DNA from: Listeria costaricensis
GTDB taxonomy: Bacteria; Bacillota; Bacilli; Lactobacillales; Listeriaceae
Assembly (NCBI RefSeq): GCF_900183385.1
Contig: NZ_FXUT01000001.1
Span: forward strand, 186,001-250,000
Length of the DNA: 64,000 nt
Direction of reading: 5' to 3'
Shown here: positions 31,700 through 41,687 of the stretch, in pieces
Position numbering within the stretch: the stretch's first letter is position 1
Layout: the number at the start of each line of letters is the position of its first letter
Notes under the pieces: generated by a model
Database searches by the model: none
The model's input: the letters and a program-made list of their open reading frames with translations, nothing else
What the model was told of the DNA's origin: nothing
Made by a program: the position numbers and the translations under genes

Positions 31700-32524
31700 G
31701 TGACTCAACCTGCTGTTTATGTTGTATCCGACTCAACGGGAGAAACGGCTGAGCTGGTAACACGCGCCGCCTTGAGCCAGTTTGGTCAGACACCCAAATT
31801 TATCCACCGTTTCCATCATATTGATTCACCAGAAATGATCGAAGAAATTGTCGATCTTGTTGCCGTCAATAATGGCATCATTGTGCATACAATCGTCCTG
31901 GAAGAAGTGCGCGATAGTTTGAATCAAACGGCTCAAGCTTTTGGTGTGCCGATTATCGACTTGTTCGGGCCGCTTTTAGCACAATTGGAGCAAACTTATA
32001 AGATCAAGCCATTATCCGAGCCTGGCCGGGTGCGTTCTCTTGATGAAGCGTATTTTAATAAAGTTGCTGCAATCGAATTTGCCGTTGAAAATGATGACGG
32101 ACGTAATCCACGAGGTATTTTGCAGGCTGATTATGTGCTGATTGGTATTTCACGCACCTCCAAAACGCCCCTTTCACAATATCTGGCTTTGAAAGGTCTC
32201 AAAATTGCCAACGTGCCAATCGTGCCAGAAGCAACCGTACCAGACGAACTTTTTGAAATTGATCCGCGCAAAATCATCGGCCTTAAGATTAACAAGGGCA
32301 AGCTCAACCAAATTCGATCTGAACGGCTGATTTCGATCGGCTTAAGTGGCGGTGGCACCTATGCCAGTGGAGCCAGAATTGATGAAGAGCTCGTTTTCTT
32401 TAAAAAATTAACGGATAAGCTGGGCTGTCACGTGCTTGATGTGACCAATAAAGCCATTGAAGAAACGGCAAATGAGATTTTGATCCATATTGGTGAAATT
32501 GTGGATGAAAATTTGGAATTATAG
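31700..32524 (+). CDS. ppsR: PPDK/PEP synthase regulatory kinase-phosphorylase
   Basis: This 274-residue DUF299 protein is a bifunctional kinase and pyrophosphorylase that switches pyruvate phosphate dikinase or PEP synthase by Thr phosphorylation. The P-loop GISRTSKTP lies near 150, and the N-terminus [13 protein letters not shown] is typical. The start GTG 31700 follows AAAGGAG. In Bacillus it is yqfL next to ccpN; ccpN is absent here, so the target enzyme cannot be judged from this window. Confidence 0.9.
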   Translation: MTQPAVYVVSDSTGETAELVTRAALSQFGQTPKFIHRFHHIDSPEMIEEIVDLVAVNNGIIVHTIVLEEVRDSLNQTAQAFGVPIIDLFGPLLAQLEQTYKIKPLSEPGRVRSLDEAYFNKVAAIEFAVENDDGRNPRGILQADYVLIGISRTSKTPLSQYLALKGLKIANVPIVPEATVPDELFEIDPRKIIGLKINKGKLNQIRSERLISIGLSGGGTYASGARIDEELVFFKKLTDKLGCHVLDVTNKAIEETANEILIHIGEIVDENLEL

Positions 32525-32576
32525 AAGGAGTTTTTGATTTTTCGGCGAATATATATATTATGACGATGAAATAGGC

Positions 32577-32605
32577 TTGAAAATTTAGTTTTCATCGCGT
32601 ATAAT
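32577..32605 (+). promoter_or_regulatory. SigA promoter of yqxD-dnaG-rpoD
   Basis: TTGAAA at 32577-32582, a 17-base spacer and a perfect TATAAT at 32600-32605, about 90 bases before yqxD. Confidence 0.72.
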
Positions 32606-32664
32606 GCAATTTTGCAAGTCATTTTTGCATTGATTAAAAAAACGGGTTATGCAACTCGTTTTTT
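32603..32664 (+). promoter_or_regulatory. Leader with two hairpins, second terminator-like, before yqxD
   Basis: AATGCAA (32603-32609) can pair with TTGCATT (32625-32631). Next, AACGGGTT (32641-32648) pairs with AACTCGTT (32653-32660) around ATGC, flanked by an A-run and a T-run like an intrinsic terminator. The second hairpin lies about 25 bases after the predicted transcription start and before all three genes. Attenuation is inferred. Confidence 0.45.
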
Positions 32665-32695
32665 GGTTTGTCTAACGCTGAAAAGGAGGGAAAAG

Positions 32696-33169
32696 ATGCA
32701 AGTATTTGTTGATGCTGATGCGTGTCCCGTTAAAGAAGAGATACTCAGGCTCCGCGATCTTTTTCAGTTAGATGTCTGCTTTGTCGCTTCCTATAATCAT
32801 TTTATGATGGATACAAATGGCGAAAATTGGCTGTTTGTAGACACACAAAAGGAAGCAGTCGATATGCGTATCTTAACCTTGACGCACTCGGGAGATATTA
32901 TTATTACACAGGATATCGGACTTAGCAGCATGCTTTTAAATAAAGGCTGTATGGTTTTTTCAAATCGCGGTGAGGAGTATCGCGAGCAGGATATGGCCTA
33001 TCTTTTGGAAATTCGTCATCTTCATGCAAAAGAACGACGAGGCGGTCACTATGCAAAAGGACCGAAAAAATTATTGCCGGAAGATAAAGCGCGATTTTTT
33101 GAAACCCTCAAGAATCATTTTGAAAATAAGCTAACAGGAGTTGACGATGATCATGCGGCGAATTCCTGA
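32696..33169 (+). CDS. yqxD: UPF0178 (YaiI/YqxD) family protein
   Basis: This 157-residue protein of unknown function belongs to the YaiI/YqxD family. It begins MQVFVDADACPVKEEI, has TQDIGLSSMLL near 82 and a basic tail GPKKLLPEDKARF. The fold is thought to be PIN-like, with conserved Asp residues (D6, D8 and others) that could hold metal. ATG 32696 follows AAAGGAGGG. Its end overlaps dnaG by 23 bases, the conserved Bacillus order. Confidence 0.88.
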   Translation: MQVFVDADACPVKEEILRLRDLFQLDVCFVASYNHFMMDTNGENWLFVDTQKEAVDMRILTLTHSGDIIITQDIGLSSMLLNKGCMVFSNRGEEYREQDMAYLLEIRHLHAKERRGGHYAKGPKKLLPEDKARFFETLKNHFENKLTGVDDDHAANS

Positions 33170-35108
33170 AGAAACAATTGATGCCATTCGCAGTCAGGCT
33201 GATATTGTGGATGTCATCAGCAATTATGTTCAGCTCAAAAAACAAGGCAGGAATTACATCGGCCTATGCCCCTTCCACGGGGAGAAGACGCCTTCTTTTT
33301 CAGTTTCGGCTGAAAAGCAAATTTTCCACTGCTTCGGTTGCGGAAAGGGCGGCAATGTTTTTCGCTTTTTGATGGAGCACGACAATCTGACATTTGTTGA
33401 AGCTGTGCAAAAAGTAGCTGAAATGTCGCATATCGATGTGGAGCTTCCAGAGATTCAAACGCAGAATGATGCCCCTGTCACAAAAGAATCCAGCGAAACG
33501 CACCAGATGATTGAGATGCATCAGCTGACGGCCAAGTTATATCATTATCTACTCATGGAAACAGAAGAGGGCAGCGCGGCTCTTGCCTATTTGAAGGAAC
33601 GCGGCATGTCTGAAGAAATGATGACGGCTTTTCAAATCGGCTTTGCGCCCAATCACCATGCGACGATTGCTTCATTTCTCGAAAAGCGGGGGATGGAACT
33701 TGAGTTGGCTGTAACAGCAGGTTTATTGACTAAGCGGGAAAGTGGCGAGATTGTCGACCGCTTTCGGGGCCGGATCATGTTTCCCATTACGAATGACCGC
33801 GGTCAACTAGTGGGCTTTTCCGGTCGGCTTTATGAACAGCGCGATGGACCGAAGTATTTGAATAGCCCTGAAACCCCTATTTTTAACAAACGAAGGCTGC
33901 TTTATCATTTTTCAGAAGGCAGACAGGCGATCCGAAAGAAAGAGGAGATTCTTCTTTTAGAAGGGTTCATGGATGTCATCTCAACCACGGAGGCTGATCT
34001 GGAAAATGGGATTGCTTCGATGGGGACCAGTTTGACAGAAGAGCATATTGAGCTGATCCGTCGAGTCACAAATCGTGCCGTGATTTGTTATGACGGGGAT
34101 AATGCCGGAATTGAGGCGGCTTATAAAGCAGGGACACTGATTCAGGACCGCAGTCGGATGGAAGTTTTTGTTGTGCAGCTTCCCGGTGGAAAAGATCCGG
34201 ATGAATTTATCAAAGCAAATGGTGCCGATAAATTCCGTGAAATTTACCAACATGAGCGGATGAGCTGGACGGCTTTCATGCTGCAATTTTTACGCAGAGG
34301 GAAGAATCTCCAGAATGAAACCGAACAGTTGCAGTATCTGGATGGAGCGCTAGCGGTCATTGCGCGTTTAGGGCAAGCGGTTGAACGGGAGATCTATCTC
34401 AAACAACTAGCTGAAGAGTTTTCACTTTCAATGGAAACACTGAAAGAAGAATTGCAATCAGCTGTCCGAAAAGTACAGCATGCCAAAAAAGCACCCGCAC
34501 GACAACAAGCTCAAAGAAACGAACGGATGGAGCTGGATGAATCCTTTATGGGGATGATCCCTCCAGATGATGCTTTTGCCGGAGCTGAATTCGGCGGGGA
34601 GGCACCTATGATGGTTCAGGCGCCGCTTCAATTTCATAAACCCGTCCGAAAACTCGAGGCGCACACATTTTCAGAGCAGCAACTGATGAAGGCGATGCTC
34701 GAAAGTCGTGACGCTTTTGCGCAGATTCAGCATCTTTTAGGTGATCTTTCGTTTTATCATGATGATTTTCAGGCACTATTTACCTATTTAATCAGCTTCT
34801 ATTTGGAAGATCATGATGCCGATATTCAGCGCTTTATGGATTTTCTGCCGGATGAGCAGACGAATCTCAAAAACCTGGTAGCAAGTCTTGAAATGATTGA
34901 TGCACCAGATGAGCAAGGCCTTCATGAATATCAAGCGTATATTCTCAGTTTAAAGAAATTTAAACTTGAAAATAGAATTAAACAGCTGGAGCAAGCCCAG
35001 CACACACACATTCGTAATCAGGAAAATGAGCAGGCTTTGGAAGTGACAGCAGAGATTCTGTTGCTTCGGAAAAAGCTGGCTAGTCATGACTACGATTTGG
35101 AAGAATAA
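33147..35108 (+). CDS. dnaG: DNA primase
   Basis: DnaG makes RNA primers for replication. The 653 residues have an N-terminal zinc finger (CPFHGEKTPSF...HCFGCG, about 41-66), the RNA-polymerase core with Toprim (LLLEGFMDVIS near 272; CYDGDNAG), and a C-terminal helicase-binding domain. It is longer than Bacillus DnaG (603), mainly in an acidic, Met/Pro-rich linker near 450-500. Start ATG 33147 lies six bases after CAGGAG; TTG 33141 and ATG 33153 are less well placed. Confidence 0.96.
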   Translation: MIMRRIPEETIDAIRSQADIVDVISNYVQLKKQGRNYIGLCPFHGEKTPSFSVSAEKQIFHCFGCGKGGNVFRFLMEHDNLTFVEAVQKVAEMSHIDVELPEIQTQNDAPVTKESSETHQMIEMHQLTAKLYHYLLMETEEGSAALAYLKERGMSEEMMTAFQIGFAPNHHATIASFLEKRGMELELAVTAGLLTKRESGEIVDRFRGRIMFPITNDRGQLVGFSGRLYEQRDGPKYLNSPETPIFNKRRLLYHFSEGRQAIRKKEEILLLEGFMDVISTTEADLENGIASMGTSLTEEHIELIRRVTNRAVICYDGDNAGIEAAYKAGTLIQDRSRMEVFVVQLPGGKDPDEFIKANGADKFREIYQHERMSWTAFMLQFLRRGKNLQNETEQLQYLDGALAVIARLGQAVEREIYLKQLAEEFSLSMETLKEELQSAVRKVQHAKKAPARQQAQRNERMELDESFMGMIPPDDAFAGAEFGGEAPMMVQAPLQFHKPVRKLEAHTFSEQQLMKAMLESRDAFAQIQHLLGDLSFYHDDFQALFTYLISFYLEDHDADIQRFMDFLPDEQTNLKNLVASLEMIDAPDEQGLHEYQAYILSLKKFKLENRIKQLEQAQHTHIRNQENEQALEVTAEILLLRKKLASHDYDLEE

Positions 35109-35194
35109 GCGAACGTTTTAAAACCGCCAAAAGATGGTATGGTATCACGTAGTGGCCACACTAGCGGTAATTTGGAAGGAGGAACCAGGCAGTT

Positions 35195-36316
35195 ATGAGT
35201 GAGAAACCACAAGAGAAACAAAATGCCGAAAGTATTGATCAAGTGAAAGAGGCCCTTGTTGAAGAGGGAAAGAAAACAGGTCTAATCTCTTACACGAGAG
35301 TTACTGCCAGACTAGCTCCTTTTGCAATTGATTCCGATCATATGGATGAATTTTTAGAACATCTGGGTGAAGCCGGTGTTGAAGTGGTATATGCAGAAGA
35401 TGAGGATGAAGATCCAGATGAAACAGAACTTGTAAAAGAAGAAACCGAAGAATTTGACTTAACAGATATGAGTGTTCCGCCAGGTGTTAAAATCAATGAC
35501 CCTGTTCGCATGTATCTAAAAGAAATTGGCCGCGTTGATCTTTTAACAGCTGATGAGGAAATCGCCCTGGCAAAACGGATTGAAGCGGGTGATTTGGAAG
35601 CGAAAGGGCGCTTGGCTGAAGCCAATTTGCGGCTTGTTGTCAGTATCGCCAAACGTTACGTTGGTCGCGGCATGCTCTTCCTTGACTTGATTCAAGAAGG
35701 AAACATGGGACTAATGAAAGCCGTTGAAAAATTCGATTTCAGTAAAGGCTTTAAGTTTAGTACCTATGCGACTTGGTGGATTCGTCAAGCCATCACCCGG
35801 GCCATTGCGGATCAGGCGCGGACAATCCGGATTCCAGTGCACATGGTGGAAACCATCAACAAATTGATTCGTGTACAGCGTCAGTTGCTACAGGATCTAG
35901 GCCGTGATCCTTCACCAGAAGAAATCGGAGAAGAAATGGATCTGCCGACAGAAAAAGTACGGGAAATCCTCAAAATTGCGCAAGAGCCAGTATCGCTTGA
36001 GACTCCAATCGGGGAAGAAGACGATTCTCATTTAGGTGACTTTATCGAGGATCAGGAAGCTACTTCGCCTAGTGACCATGCGGCCTACGAGCTTTTGAAA
36101 GAGCAACTGGAAGATGTCCTTGATACACTAACTGATCGGGAAGAAAACGTGCTTCGTCTTCGTTTTGGTCTTGATGATGGTCGAACACGGACGCTTGAAG
36201 AAGTGGGGCGTGTCTTTGGTGTTACACGTGAGCGTATCCGTCAAATCGAAGCCAAAGCGCTTCGCAAATTACGTCATCCGAGCAGAAGCAAACAACTGAA
36301 AGACTTCCTCGAATAA
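35195..36316 (+). CDS. rpoD: Primary sigma factor SigA (RpoD)
   Basis: This is the housekeeping sigma factor. The 373 residues have region 1.1 (acidic, about 15-95), region 2 with [18 protein letters not shown] and [16 protein letters not shown] (-10 recognition), region 3, and region 4 with [22 protein letters not shown] (-35 helix-turn-helix). ATG 35195 follows AAGGAGGA. It is downstream of dnaG in the classic macromolecular-synthesis order. In Bacillus cccA separates it from trmK; that gene is missing here. Confidence 0.98.
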   Translation: MSEKPQEKQNAESIDQVKEALVEEGKKTGLISYTRVTARLAPFAIDSDHMDEFLEHLGEAGVEVVYAEDEDEDPDETELVKEETEEFDLTDMSVPPGVKINDPVRMYLKEIGRVDLLTADEEIALAKRIEAGDLEAKGRLAEANLRLVVSIAKRYVGRGMLFLDLIQEGNMGLMKAVEKFDFSKGFKFSTYATWWIRQAITRAIADQARTIRIPVHMVETINKLIRVQRQLLQDLGRDPSPEEIGEEMDLPTEKVREILKIAQEPVSLETPIGEEDDSHLGDFIEDQEATSPSDHAAYELLKEQLEDVLDTLTDREENVLRLRFGLDDGRTRTLEEVGRVFGVTRERIRQIEAKALRKLRHPSRSKQLKDFLE

Positions 36317-36321
36317 AAAGA

Positions 36322-36354
36322 AGGCAGGGGGACAGACACGTCTTCCTGCTTTTT
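36322..36354 (+). terminator. Possible weak terminator after rpoD
   Basis: GCAGG at 36324-36328 pairs with CCTGC at 36345-36349, followed by TTTTT. The stem is only 5 bp with a long loop, so partial readthrough into trmK is likely. Confidence 0.4.
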
Positions 36355-36371
36355 ACATAGGAGTTGAAAAA

Positions 36372-37076
36372 ATGAACGAACAACATCTTTCTAAGCGTCT
36401 GCAAAAAGTCGTGAGTTACCTTCCAGAAGGCACACGGCTCGCGGATATCGGCAGTGACCACGCATATCTGCCCTGCTATGCGGTTTTAAATGGGCAGGCT
36501 TCGTATGCAATTGCAGGTGAAGTGGTAGAGGGGCCTTTTCAGTCCGCGAAGAAGCAAGTGGAAAAATTACAGCTTGCTGAGCAGATCCATGTGCGTAAAG
36601 GCGACGGACTTTCTGTCTTAACCGCAGAGGACCAAATTGACACGATCGTGATTGCTGGAATGGGCGGTAGTTTGATTCGCTCCATTCTGGAGAAAGATCC
36701 AAGCAAACTAGCTGGTGTGAAACGCTTGGTTCTTCAGCCAAATCTGGCCGCGCATAAGCTGCGCAGTTGGGCCGAAACCAACCAATTCGCACTTATTGCA
36801 GAAGCCATTTTGATGGAAGATCAGAAAATCTATGAGATTCTAGTGCTTGAAAAAACCGAGCAGCCAGTTCACTATACAGAAAAAGAATGCTTCTTCGGGC
36901 CATTTTTGTTGGCAGAAAAAAATGAGGCTTTTCGAGCAAAGTGGCTGCATGAAAAGGAAAACTGGCAGAAGATCATCCAAACAATTGAAGAAAAAAGTGG
37001 CGCTCATGCTGAAAATCAACCAAAACTAAAAGAACTGACACACAAAATTCAATTAGTAGAGGACGTGATTGTATGA
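36372..37076 (+). CDS. trmK: tRNA (adenine-22-N1)-methyltransferase
   Basis: This 234-residue methyltransferase modifies A22 of tRNA. The SAM motif ADIGSDHAYLP is near residue 24-34, and IVIAGMGGSLI near 95 is the catalytic NPPY-replacing motif of the TrmK family. The C-terminal part is coiled coil. Bacillus name yqfN. Its stop overlaps the ATG of the NIF3-family gene (ATGA). Confidence 0.92.
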   Translation: MNEQHLSKRLQKVVSYLPEGTRLADIGSDHAYLPCYAVLNGQASYAIAGEVVEGPFQSAKKQVEKLQLAEQIHVRKGDGLSVLTAEDQIDTIVIAGMGGSLIRSILEKDPSKLAGVKRLVLQPNLAAHKLRSWAETNQFALIAEAILMEDQKIYEILVLEKTEQPVHYTEKECFFGPFLLAEKNEAFRAKWLHEKENWQKIIQTIEEKSGAHAENQPKLKELTHKIQLVEDVIV

Positions 37077-38197
37077 AAACGGCAAATGGTTATGAATACG
37101 CAGCAATGCTAGAAGAGATTGCCCCACGTAAATATGCAATGGAAGGGGATCCCATCGGTCTCCAGCTGGGAGATTTGAGCAAAAAGGTCCGAAAGATCAT
37201 GTTTACACTTGATGTGCTGGAAGAGGTCGTAGAAGAAGCGATTGAGGAAAAAGTCGATATGATTATCGCGCACCACCCGTTTCTATTTCGTCCAGTCAAG
37301 CAAATCGACATGTCAACTAGTCAAGGTCGAATGATTCGGAAATTGATCAAACACGATATCATTGTTTACGCGGCACACACCAATTTAGACATTGCGCGTG
37401 GCGGTGTGAATGACCTTTTAGCGGAAGAGCTGGGGCTACACGATTGCCAGATGATTGTACCTACTTGGCAGGAAAAGTATGTCAAAATTGCCGTCTATGT
37501 GCCAGAGCTTGCGCAAGAACAGGTTCGTCAGGCCTTAGTGGAAAATGGGGCGGGTGAAATCGGGACAGATTATTCAGCCTGTACATTTTCTACCAGAGGA
37601 TTAGGGCGTTTCCAACCAGCAGAAAATGCGCATCCAACAATTGGCAAGCAGGGAGAACTGACGGAGGTAGCTGAAATCAAGTTGGAGGCAGTGGCGCCGA
37701 AAAGCAGGCTGAATGAAGTTCTGAGGGCTGTTCGGGTTGCCCATCCTTATGAAGAAGTTGCGATTGATGTGTATCAGCTGGACAATTTGCAGGAACAGGA
37801 AGGGCTGGGAAGGATTGGTCGGCTGCCAAAAGAAATGCCGATGGATGCTTTTGTTGATGTGGTAAAAAGTACACTAGCTATTGAAAATGTTCGTTTTATC
37901 GGCAAAAATTTGCAACAGCCTGTTCAAAAAGTCGCGATTATTGGTGGAGACGGCAACAAGTTCATCCATGAGGTGAAACGAAGCGGGGCCGATGTCTATA
38001 TTACAGGAGATATTTATTATCATACCGGGCATGATTTGCTTGCACTTGATCTACCCACGATTGATGCAGGTCATAACATTGAGAAAATCATGAAAACCTA
38101 TTTGAAACAAACTTTTAAAAAGAAGGCGGCAGAACGTGATTATGAAGTCAGCCTGACGATCTCCGAAAAAAATACAGATCCATTTCAATTTCTATAA
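37073..38197 (+). CDS. yqfO: NIF3/DUF34-family metal-binding protein
   Basis: This 374-residue protein has two NIF3 halves separated by a CutA/PII-like insert (about 130-235), the arrangement of Bacillus YqfO. Metal ligands are visible in IIAHHPFLF (His64-His65), AHTNLD and GHNIEK. Its biochemical role is not firmly settled; the paired position with trmK is conserved. It ends at a strong bidirectional terminator. Confidence 0.9.
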   Translation: MKTANGYEYAAMLEEIAPRKYAMEGDPIGLQLGDLSKKVRKIMFTLDVLEEVVEEAIEEKVDMIIAHHPFLFRPVKQIDMSTSQGRMIRKLIKHDIIVYAAHTNLDIARGGVNDLLAEELGLHDCQMIVPTWQEKYVKIAVYVPELAQEQVRQALVENGAGEIGTDYSACTFSTRGLGRFQPAENAHPTIGKQGELTEVAEIKLEAVAPKSRLNEVLRAVRVAHPYEEVAIDVYQLDNLQEQEGLGRIGRLPKEMPMDAFVDVVKSTLAIENVRFIGKNLQQPVQKVAIIGGDGNKFIHEVKRSGADVYITGDIYYHTGHDLLALDLPTIDAGHNIEKIMKTYLKQTFKKKAAERDYEVSLTISEKNTDPFQFL

Positions 38198-38247
38198 AAA
38201 ACTGGATGCACTTGCTCTATAAAAGAGCCGGGGCATCCAGTTTTTTT
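38196..38247. terminator. Bidirectional terminator between yqfO and ispH
   Basis: AAAAACTGGATGC pairs with GCATCCAGTTTTT around a loop of about 23 bases and serves both convergent genes. Confidence 0.85.
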
Positions 38248-39241
38248 AACGGCCGCCGTTTCTTAAATGTTCTAAGCGGGCTTGCCGTTTTTCTGCCATA
38301 TTTGTTTTACGAGCACGTGGTAAGATGCTAGCTGAGTCCTGGTGATGCACGCGTGCCCAAGTTGTCGAGTCATTGGGATCAAAGGCTTCCAAAAAGAGTA
38401 GCACTTCACGAATCACCTGTGTAGGCGTGCTGGCTCCAGCGGTTACTGCCACTTTATCAATGCCTTTCAGCCAGTCGATTTCAATCTCACTGACATCTGC
38501 TACACGTTTTGCAGGGACGCCGGCCTTTTCCACTGAGACCTGTGCCAGTCGGTTGGTATTGTTACTGCGCGGATCCCCAACAACGATTGTCAAATCGGCT
38601 TCTTTTGCCTGCTCAGCAACCGCCTCCTGCCTGACTTGTGTGGCAAGACAGATCTCTTGATGGTGCTCAGCTTGCGGAAACTTCACCGAAATGAACCCCA
38701 TCAAATCAAGCACATCCCATTGGCTCATAGTCGTCTGATTGGTTACAAAAATTTTTTGAGTGTTCAGTGTGAGTGCTTCAACATCTGCTTTTGTTTCCAC
38801 AAGATGGACAATATCAGGCGCTGTGCCATATGCCCCCTCTGGCTCTGGATGCCCCTTTTTGCCAATGTAGATCACTTGATAGCCCTGTTGCTTCTTCTCA
38901 AGGATGAGCTCGTAGGTGCGGAGAACATCTGGACAGGTGGCATCAATCGTGGTCAGCCCCTTGGCGATTGCCAGTTCTTTCACTCGCGGAGAGACCCCAT
39001 GTGCGGTAAAAATGACGGTGCCCTGATCAATTTTCTCTAGAATGGCTTCCCGATTTTCACCATCTACTGTATAAACGCCAATATCTGCAAAAGCCTCCGT
39101 CACATGTTGATTATGGACGATCATGCCTAAAATGTGAATTGGCCGGGGAAGCGTGGGATCAAGAGAGGCATTCTTGGCAATGATCATTGCATCCACAACA
39201 CCATAGCAATAACCACGCGGATTGATTTTGATGACTTCCAC
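38246..39241 (-). CDS. ispH: 4-hydroxy-3-methylbut-2-enyl diphosphate reductase
   Basis: IspH is the last enzyme of the MEP isoprenoid pathway and holds a 4Fe-4S cluster. The 331 residues show the three cluster Cys regions: PRGYCYGV (near 12), DATCPDV and [12 protein letters not shown]. The start GTG 39241 follows GAGGAGG on the minus strand; further upstream in-frame codons lie in the ribosome-binding site. With ispG at 48190-49293 it shows that this organism uses the MEP pathway. Confidence 0.96.
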   Translation of the reverse strand: MEVIKINPRGYCYGVVDAMIIAKNASLDPTLPRPIHILGMIVHNQHVTEAFADIGVYTVDGENREAILEKIDQGTVIFTAHGVSPRVKELAIAKGLTTIDATCPDVLRTYELILEKKQQGYQVIYIGKKGHPEPEGAYGTAPDIVHLVETKADVEALTLNTQKIFVTNQTTMSQWDVLDLMGFISVKFPQAEHHQEICLATQVRQEAVAEQAKEADLTIVVGDPRSNNTNRLAQVSVEKAGVPAKRVADVSEIEIDWLKGIDKVAVTAGASTPTQVIREVLLFLEAFDPNDSTTWARVHHQDSASILPRARKTNMAEKRQARLEHLRNGGR

Positions 39242-39276
39242 TAAAATTCCTCCTCTTGCTTCCAAAGTTCTTTTTT

Positions 39277-39305
39277 ATTATAAGCGAAAAGCTAATTTTT
39301 GACAA
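39277..39305 (-). promoter_or_regulatory. SigA promoter of ispH
   Basis: On the minus strand TTGTCA, a 17-base spacer and a perfect TATAAT, about 35 bases before the GTG start. Confidence 0.75.
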
Positions 39306-39342
39306 AAAAGGGTCATTTTCCGCAGCAAGAACGTTTTTTTCA

Positions 39343-39371
39343 TTGTAGGAGGCCGCAACATCCTGTATAAT
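39343..39371 (+). promoter_or_regulatory. Promoter of cshB
   Basis: TTGTAG, a 17-base spacer and a perfect TATAAT at 39366-39371, about 35 bases before the cshB ATG. Confidence 0.55.
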
Positions 39372-39405
39372 GGCGAATAGGAACAGAACGGAGTGGAAAA
39401 ATTTA

Positions 39406-40713
39406 ATGACAAAAAAATCAAGGTTCGACCAGTTTGGGTTTCAGCCTTTTATTAATCAAGCAATTCAAAAGTTAGGCTTTTTTGAACCAACAGAAGTGCA
39501 ACAAAAATTGATTCCCGGCATTATGCGCGGCGAAAGTATTATCGGTCAATCACAAACAGGGACCGGTAAAACCCACACTTTCCTTTTACCGCTGATTCAG
39601 CAGATCAACCCGGAAGTAAAGGAAGTTCAAGTCGTCATTACGGCACCAAGTCGTGAATTAGCCAACCAAATTTATCAGGAAAGCCGCAAGATTACGAAAT
39701 TAAGCGAAAAAGAAATCGTGACGCATCTTTTGATCGGTGGCACGGATAAACAGCGGACAATTGAAAAATTGAAAAATCAGCCGCATATCGTCATTGGAAC
39801 ACCAGGACGGATTAACGACATGATTCGTGAAAAGGCGCTGCATATTTATACAGCACGCACATTGGTGATTGATGAAGCGGATATGACGCTCGATATGGGC
39901 TTTTTAAACGATGTCGATACGATTGCAGGAAAGATGCCGCCAAACTTGCAAATGCTTGTTTTCTCGGCGACCATTCCGCAAAAATTAAAACCATTTTTGA
40001 AAAAATATATGGAAAACCCGCGTTATGAGCATATTCAGCCCAAAGTAACAGCCTCTGAAAATGTGACGCATGAGATTATTGCGCGTAAAAGCCGTAATAA
40101 ATTAGACTTGTTAAAAGACACACTGACAACGTTCAGACCCTATTTGGCGATTGTCTTTACCAATACAAAGCAAGCGGCCGATGAGGTGGCGGACGGACTA
40201 GTGGAGCGCGGCCTCAAAGTGGCAAAAATTCACGGTGATGTTCCTCCACGGGAACGCAAGCGGACAATGAAGCAGATTGAGAACATGGATTATCAGTACA
40301 TTGTTGCAACCGATCTTGCTGCGCGTGGAATTGATATTACAGGAATCAGTCATGTGATTAACTATGAGTTGCCAAATGACTTGGATTTTTATATCCACCG
40401 GACAGGACGGACAGGTCGTGCAGGTCATACTGGTTTGGCACTCACCATTTATGAACCGGCCGATGAAGATAAATTGAACCAGCTGGAAAAGATGGGCATC
40501 ACTTTGAAGCATGTCGACTTGAAACGCGGCGAATTTGTTGAAGTGCTCGATCGAAATCGTCGTGCCAAACGTGAAGCGACACGTGAAGCGGCGGATCCAC
40601 GGGAAATCGGGATGCGTAAGAAAGCTAAACAAAAGCGCAAACCAAATTACAAGAAAAAAATTAATCGTAAAATGGCAGAAATCAAGCGACGCGAAAATCG
40701 TAAAAGAAAATAA
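39406..40713 (+). CDS. cshB: DEAD-box RNA helicase CshB
   Basis: This 435-residue ATP-dependent RNA helicase has the Q motif (FGFQPFINQAI; PTEVQQKLIP), motif I SQTGTGKT near 50, DEAD at about 153, SAT, and motif VI HRTGRTGRAG. A basic Lys/Arg-rich tail of about 40 residues follows, typical of CshB. Homologues act in cold-shock RNA unwinding. The ATG at 39406 is about 12 bases after GGAG. It lies next to nfo as in Bacillus. Confidence 0.94.
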   Translation: MTKKSRFDQFGFQPFINQAIQKLGFFEPTEVQQKLIPGIMRGESIIGQSQTGTGKTHTFLLPLIQQINPEVKEVQVVITAPSRELANQIYQESRKITKLSEKEIVTHLLIGGTDKQRTIEKLKNQPHIVIGTPGRINDMIREKALHIYTARTLVIDEADMTLDMGFLNDVDTIAGKMPPNLQMLVFSATIPQKLKPFLKKYMENPRYEHIQPKVTASENVTHEIIARKSRNKLDLLKDTLTTFRPYLAIVFTNTKQAADEVADGLVERGLKVAKIHGDVPPRERKRTMKQIENMDYQYIVATDLAARGIDITGISHVINYELPNDLDFYIHRTGRTGRAGHTGLALTIYEPADEDKLNQLEKMGITLKHVDLKRGEFVEVLDRNRRAKREATREAADPREIGMRKKAKQKRKPNYKKKINRKMAEIKRRENRKRK

Positions 40714-40728
40714 AGGGGGACAAGATAT

Positions 40729-41622
40729 ATGCTAAGAATTGGTTCACACGTCTCCATGAGCGGGCAAAAGATGCTACTTGGTTCCAGTGAAGAAGCAGCT
40801 TCTTACGGTGCCAATACATTTATGATCTATACGGGCGCTCCGCAAAATACACGTCGTAAACCCATTGAAGAATTAAATATTGAAGCAGGACTTGCTCATA
40901 TGGCAGCGAATGATCAGGCGGATATTGTGGTTCATGCACCTTATATTATCAATATTGGCAACGCGGTCAAGCCGGAAACTTTCGAGCTTGGTGTGAATTT
41001 TCTGCGTTCTGAAATTGAACGAACAGCTGCGATTGGAGCCAAACAAATTGTCCTACATCCAGGTGCCCATGTGGGGGAAGGGGTCGACAAAGGGATTGCT
41101 CAGATCATCAAAGGGCTGAACGAAGCGCTCGATCCGACTCATGATGTGCAGATTGCACTGGAAACCATGGCGGGCAAAGGGACCGAAATTGGTCGCAGTT
41201 TTGAAGAGCTGGCTCGAATTATGGATGGAGTGACGCACAATGAGCTGCTTTCTGTCACATTTGATACTTGTCACACCCATGATGCCGGCTACAATATTGT
41301 GGAGGACTTTGACGGTGTGCTGGATGAATTTGACCGAATCATCGGGATTGATCGATTAAAAGTGCTGCATATCAATGATAGTAAAAATGTACGAGGCGCT
41401 GGAAAAGACCGCCATGCTAATATTGGCTTTGGTCATATCGGGTTTGATGCGTTGAATTATATTGTGCATCATCCGCAGCTAGCCGACCGACCACGAATTT
41501 TGGAAACGCCATATGTGGGAGAGGACAAAAAGAATAAGCGTCCGCCGTACAAATTTGAAATTGAGATGTTGCGTAGCCAAACTTTTGATCCTCAAGTTTT
41601 AGAAAAAATTATGGCTGAATAG
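40729..41622 (+). CDS. nfo: Endonuclease IV
   Basis: This AP endonuclease (297 residues) cuts DNA at abasic sites in base excision repair. It begins [12 protein letters not shown] and carries the trinuclear zinc motifs [32 protein letters not shown] and [10 protein letters not shown]. The length is normal. It follows cshB by 15 bases. Confidence 0.97.
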   Translation: MLRIGSHVSMSGQKMLLGSSEEAASYGANTFMIYTGAPQNTRRKPIEELNIEAGLAHMAANDQADIVVHAPYIINIGNAVKPETFELGVNFLRSEIERTAAIGAKQIVLHPGAHVGEGVDKGIAQIIKGLNEALDPTHDVQIALETMAGKGTEIGRSFEELARIMDGVTHNELLSVTFDTCHTHDAGYNIVEDFDGVLDEFDRIIGIDRLKVLHINDSKNVRGAGKDRHANIGFGHIGFDALNYIVHHPQLADRPRILETPYVGEDKKNKRPPYKFEIEMLRSQTFDPQVLEKIMAE

Positions 41623-41687
41623 GCTTTACGGAAAAGCATCTTTTTTGCTAAGATAAAAGATACAGAAGAGGAAAAGGAGAGAACGTC

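Noticed and set aside
36391-36792. Antisense open frame (133 codons) opposite trmK
   Set aside because: Shadow of a well-supported methyltransferase gene, without a start signal or recognisable protein pattern.
38636-39040. Plus-strand open frame (134 codons) opposite ispH
   Set aside because: ispH on the minus strand has all its Cys motifs, promoter and terminator; the plus frame has none.
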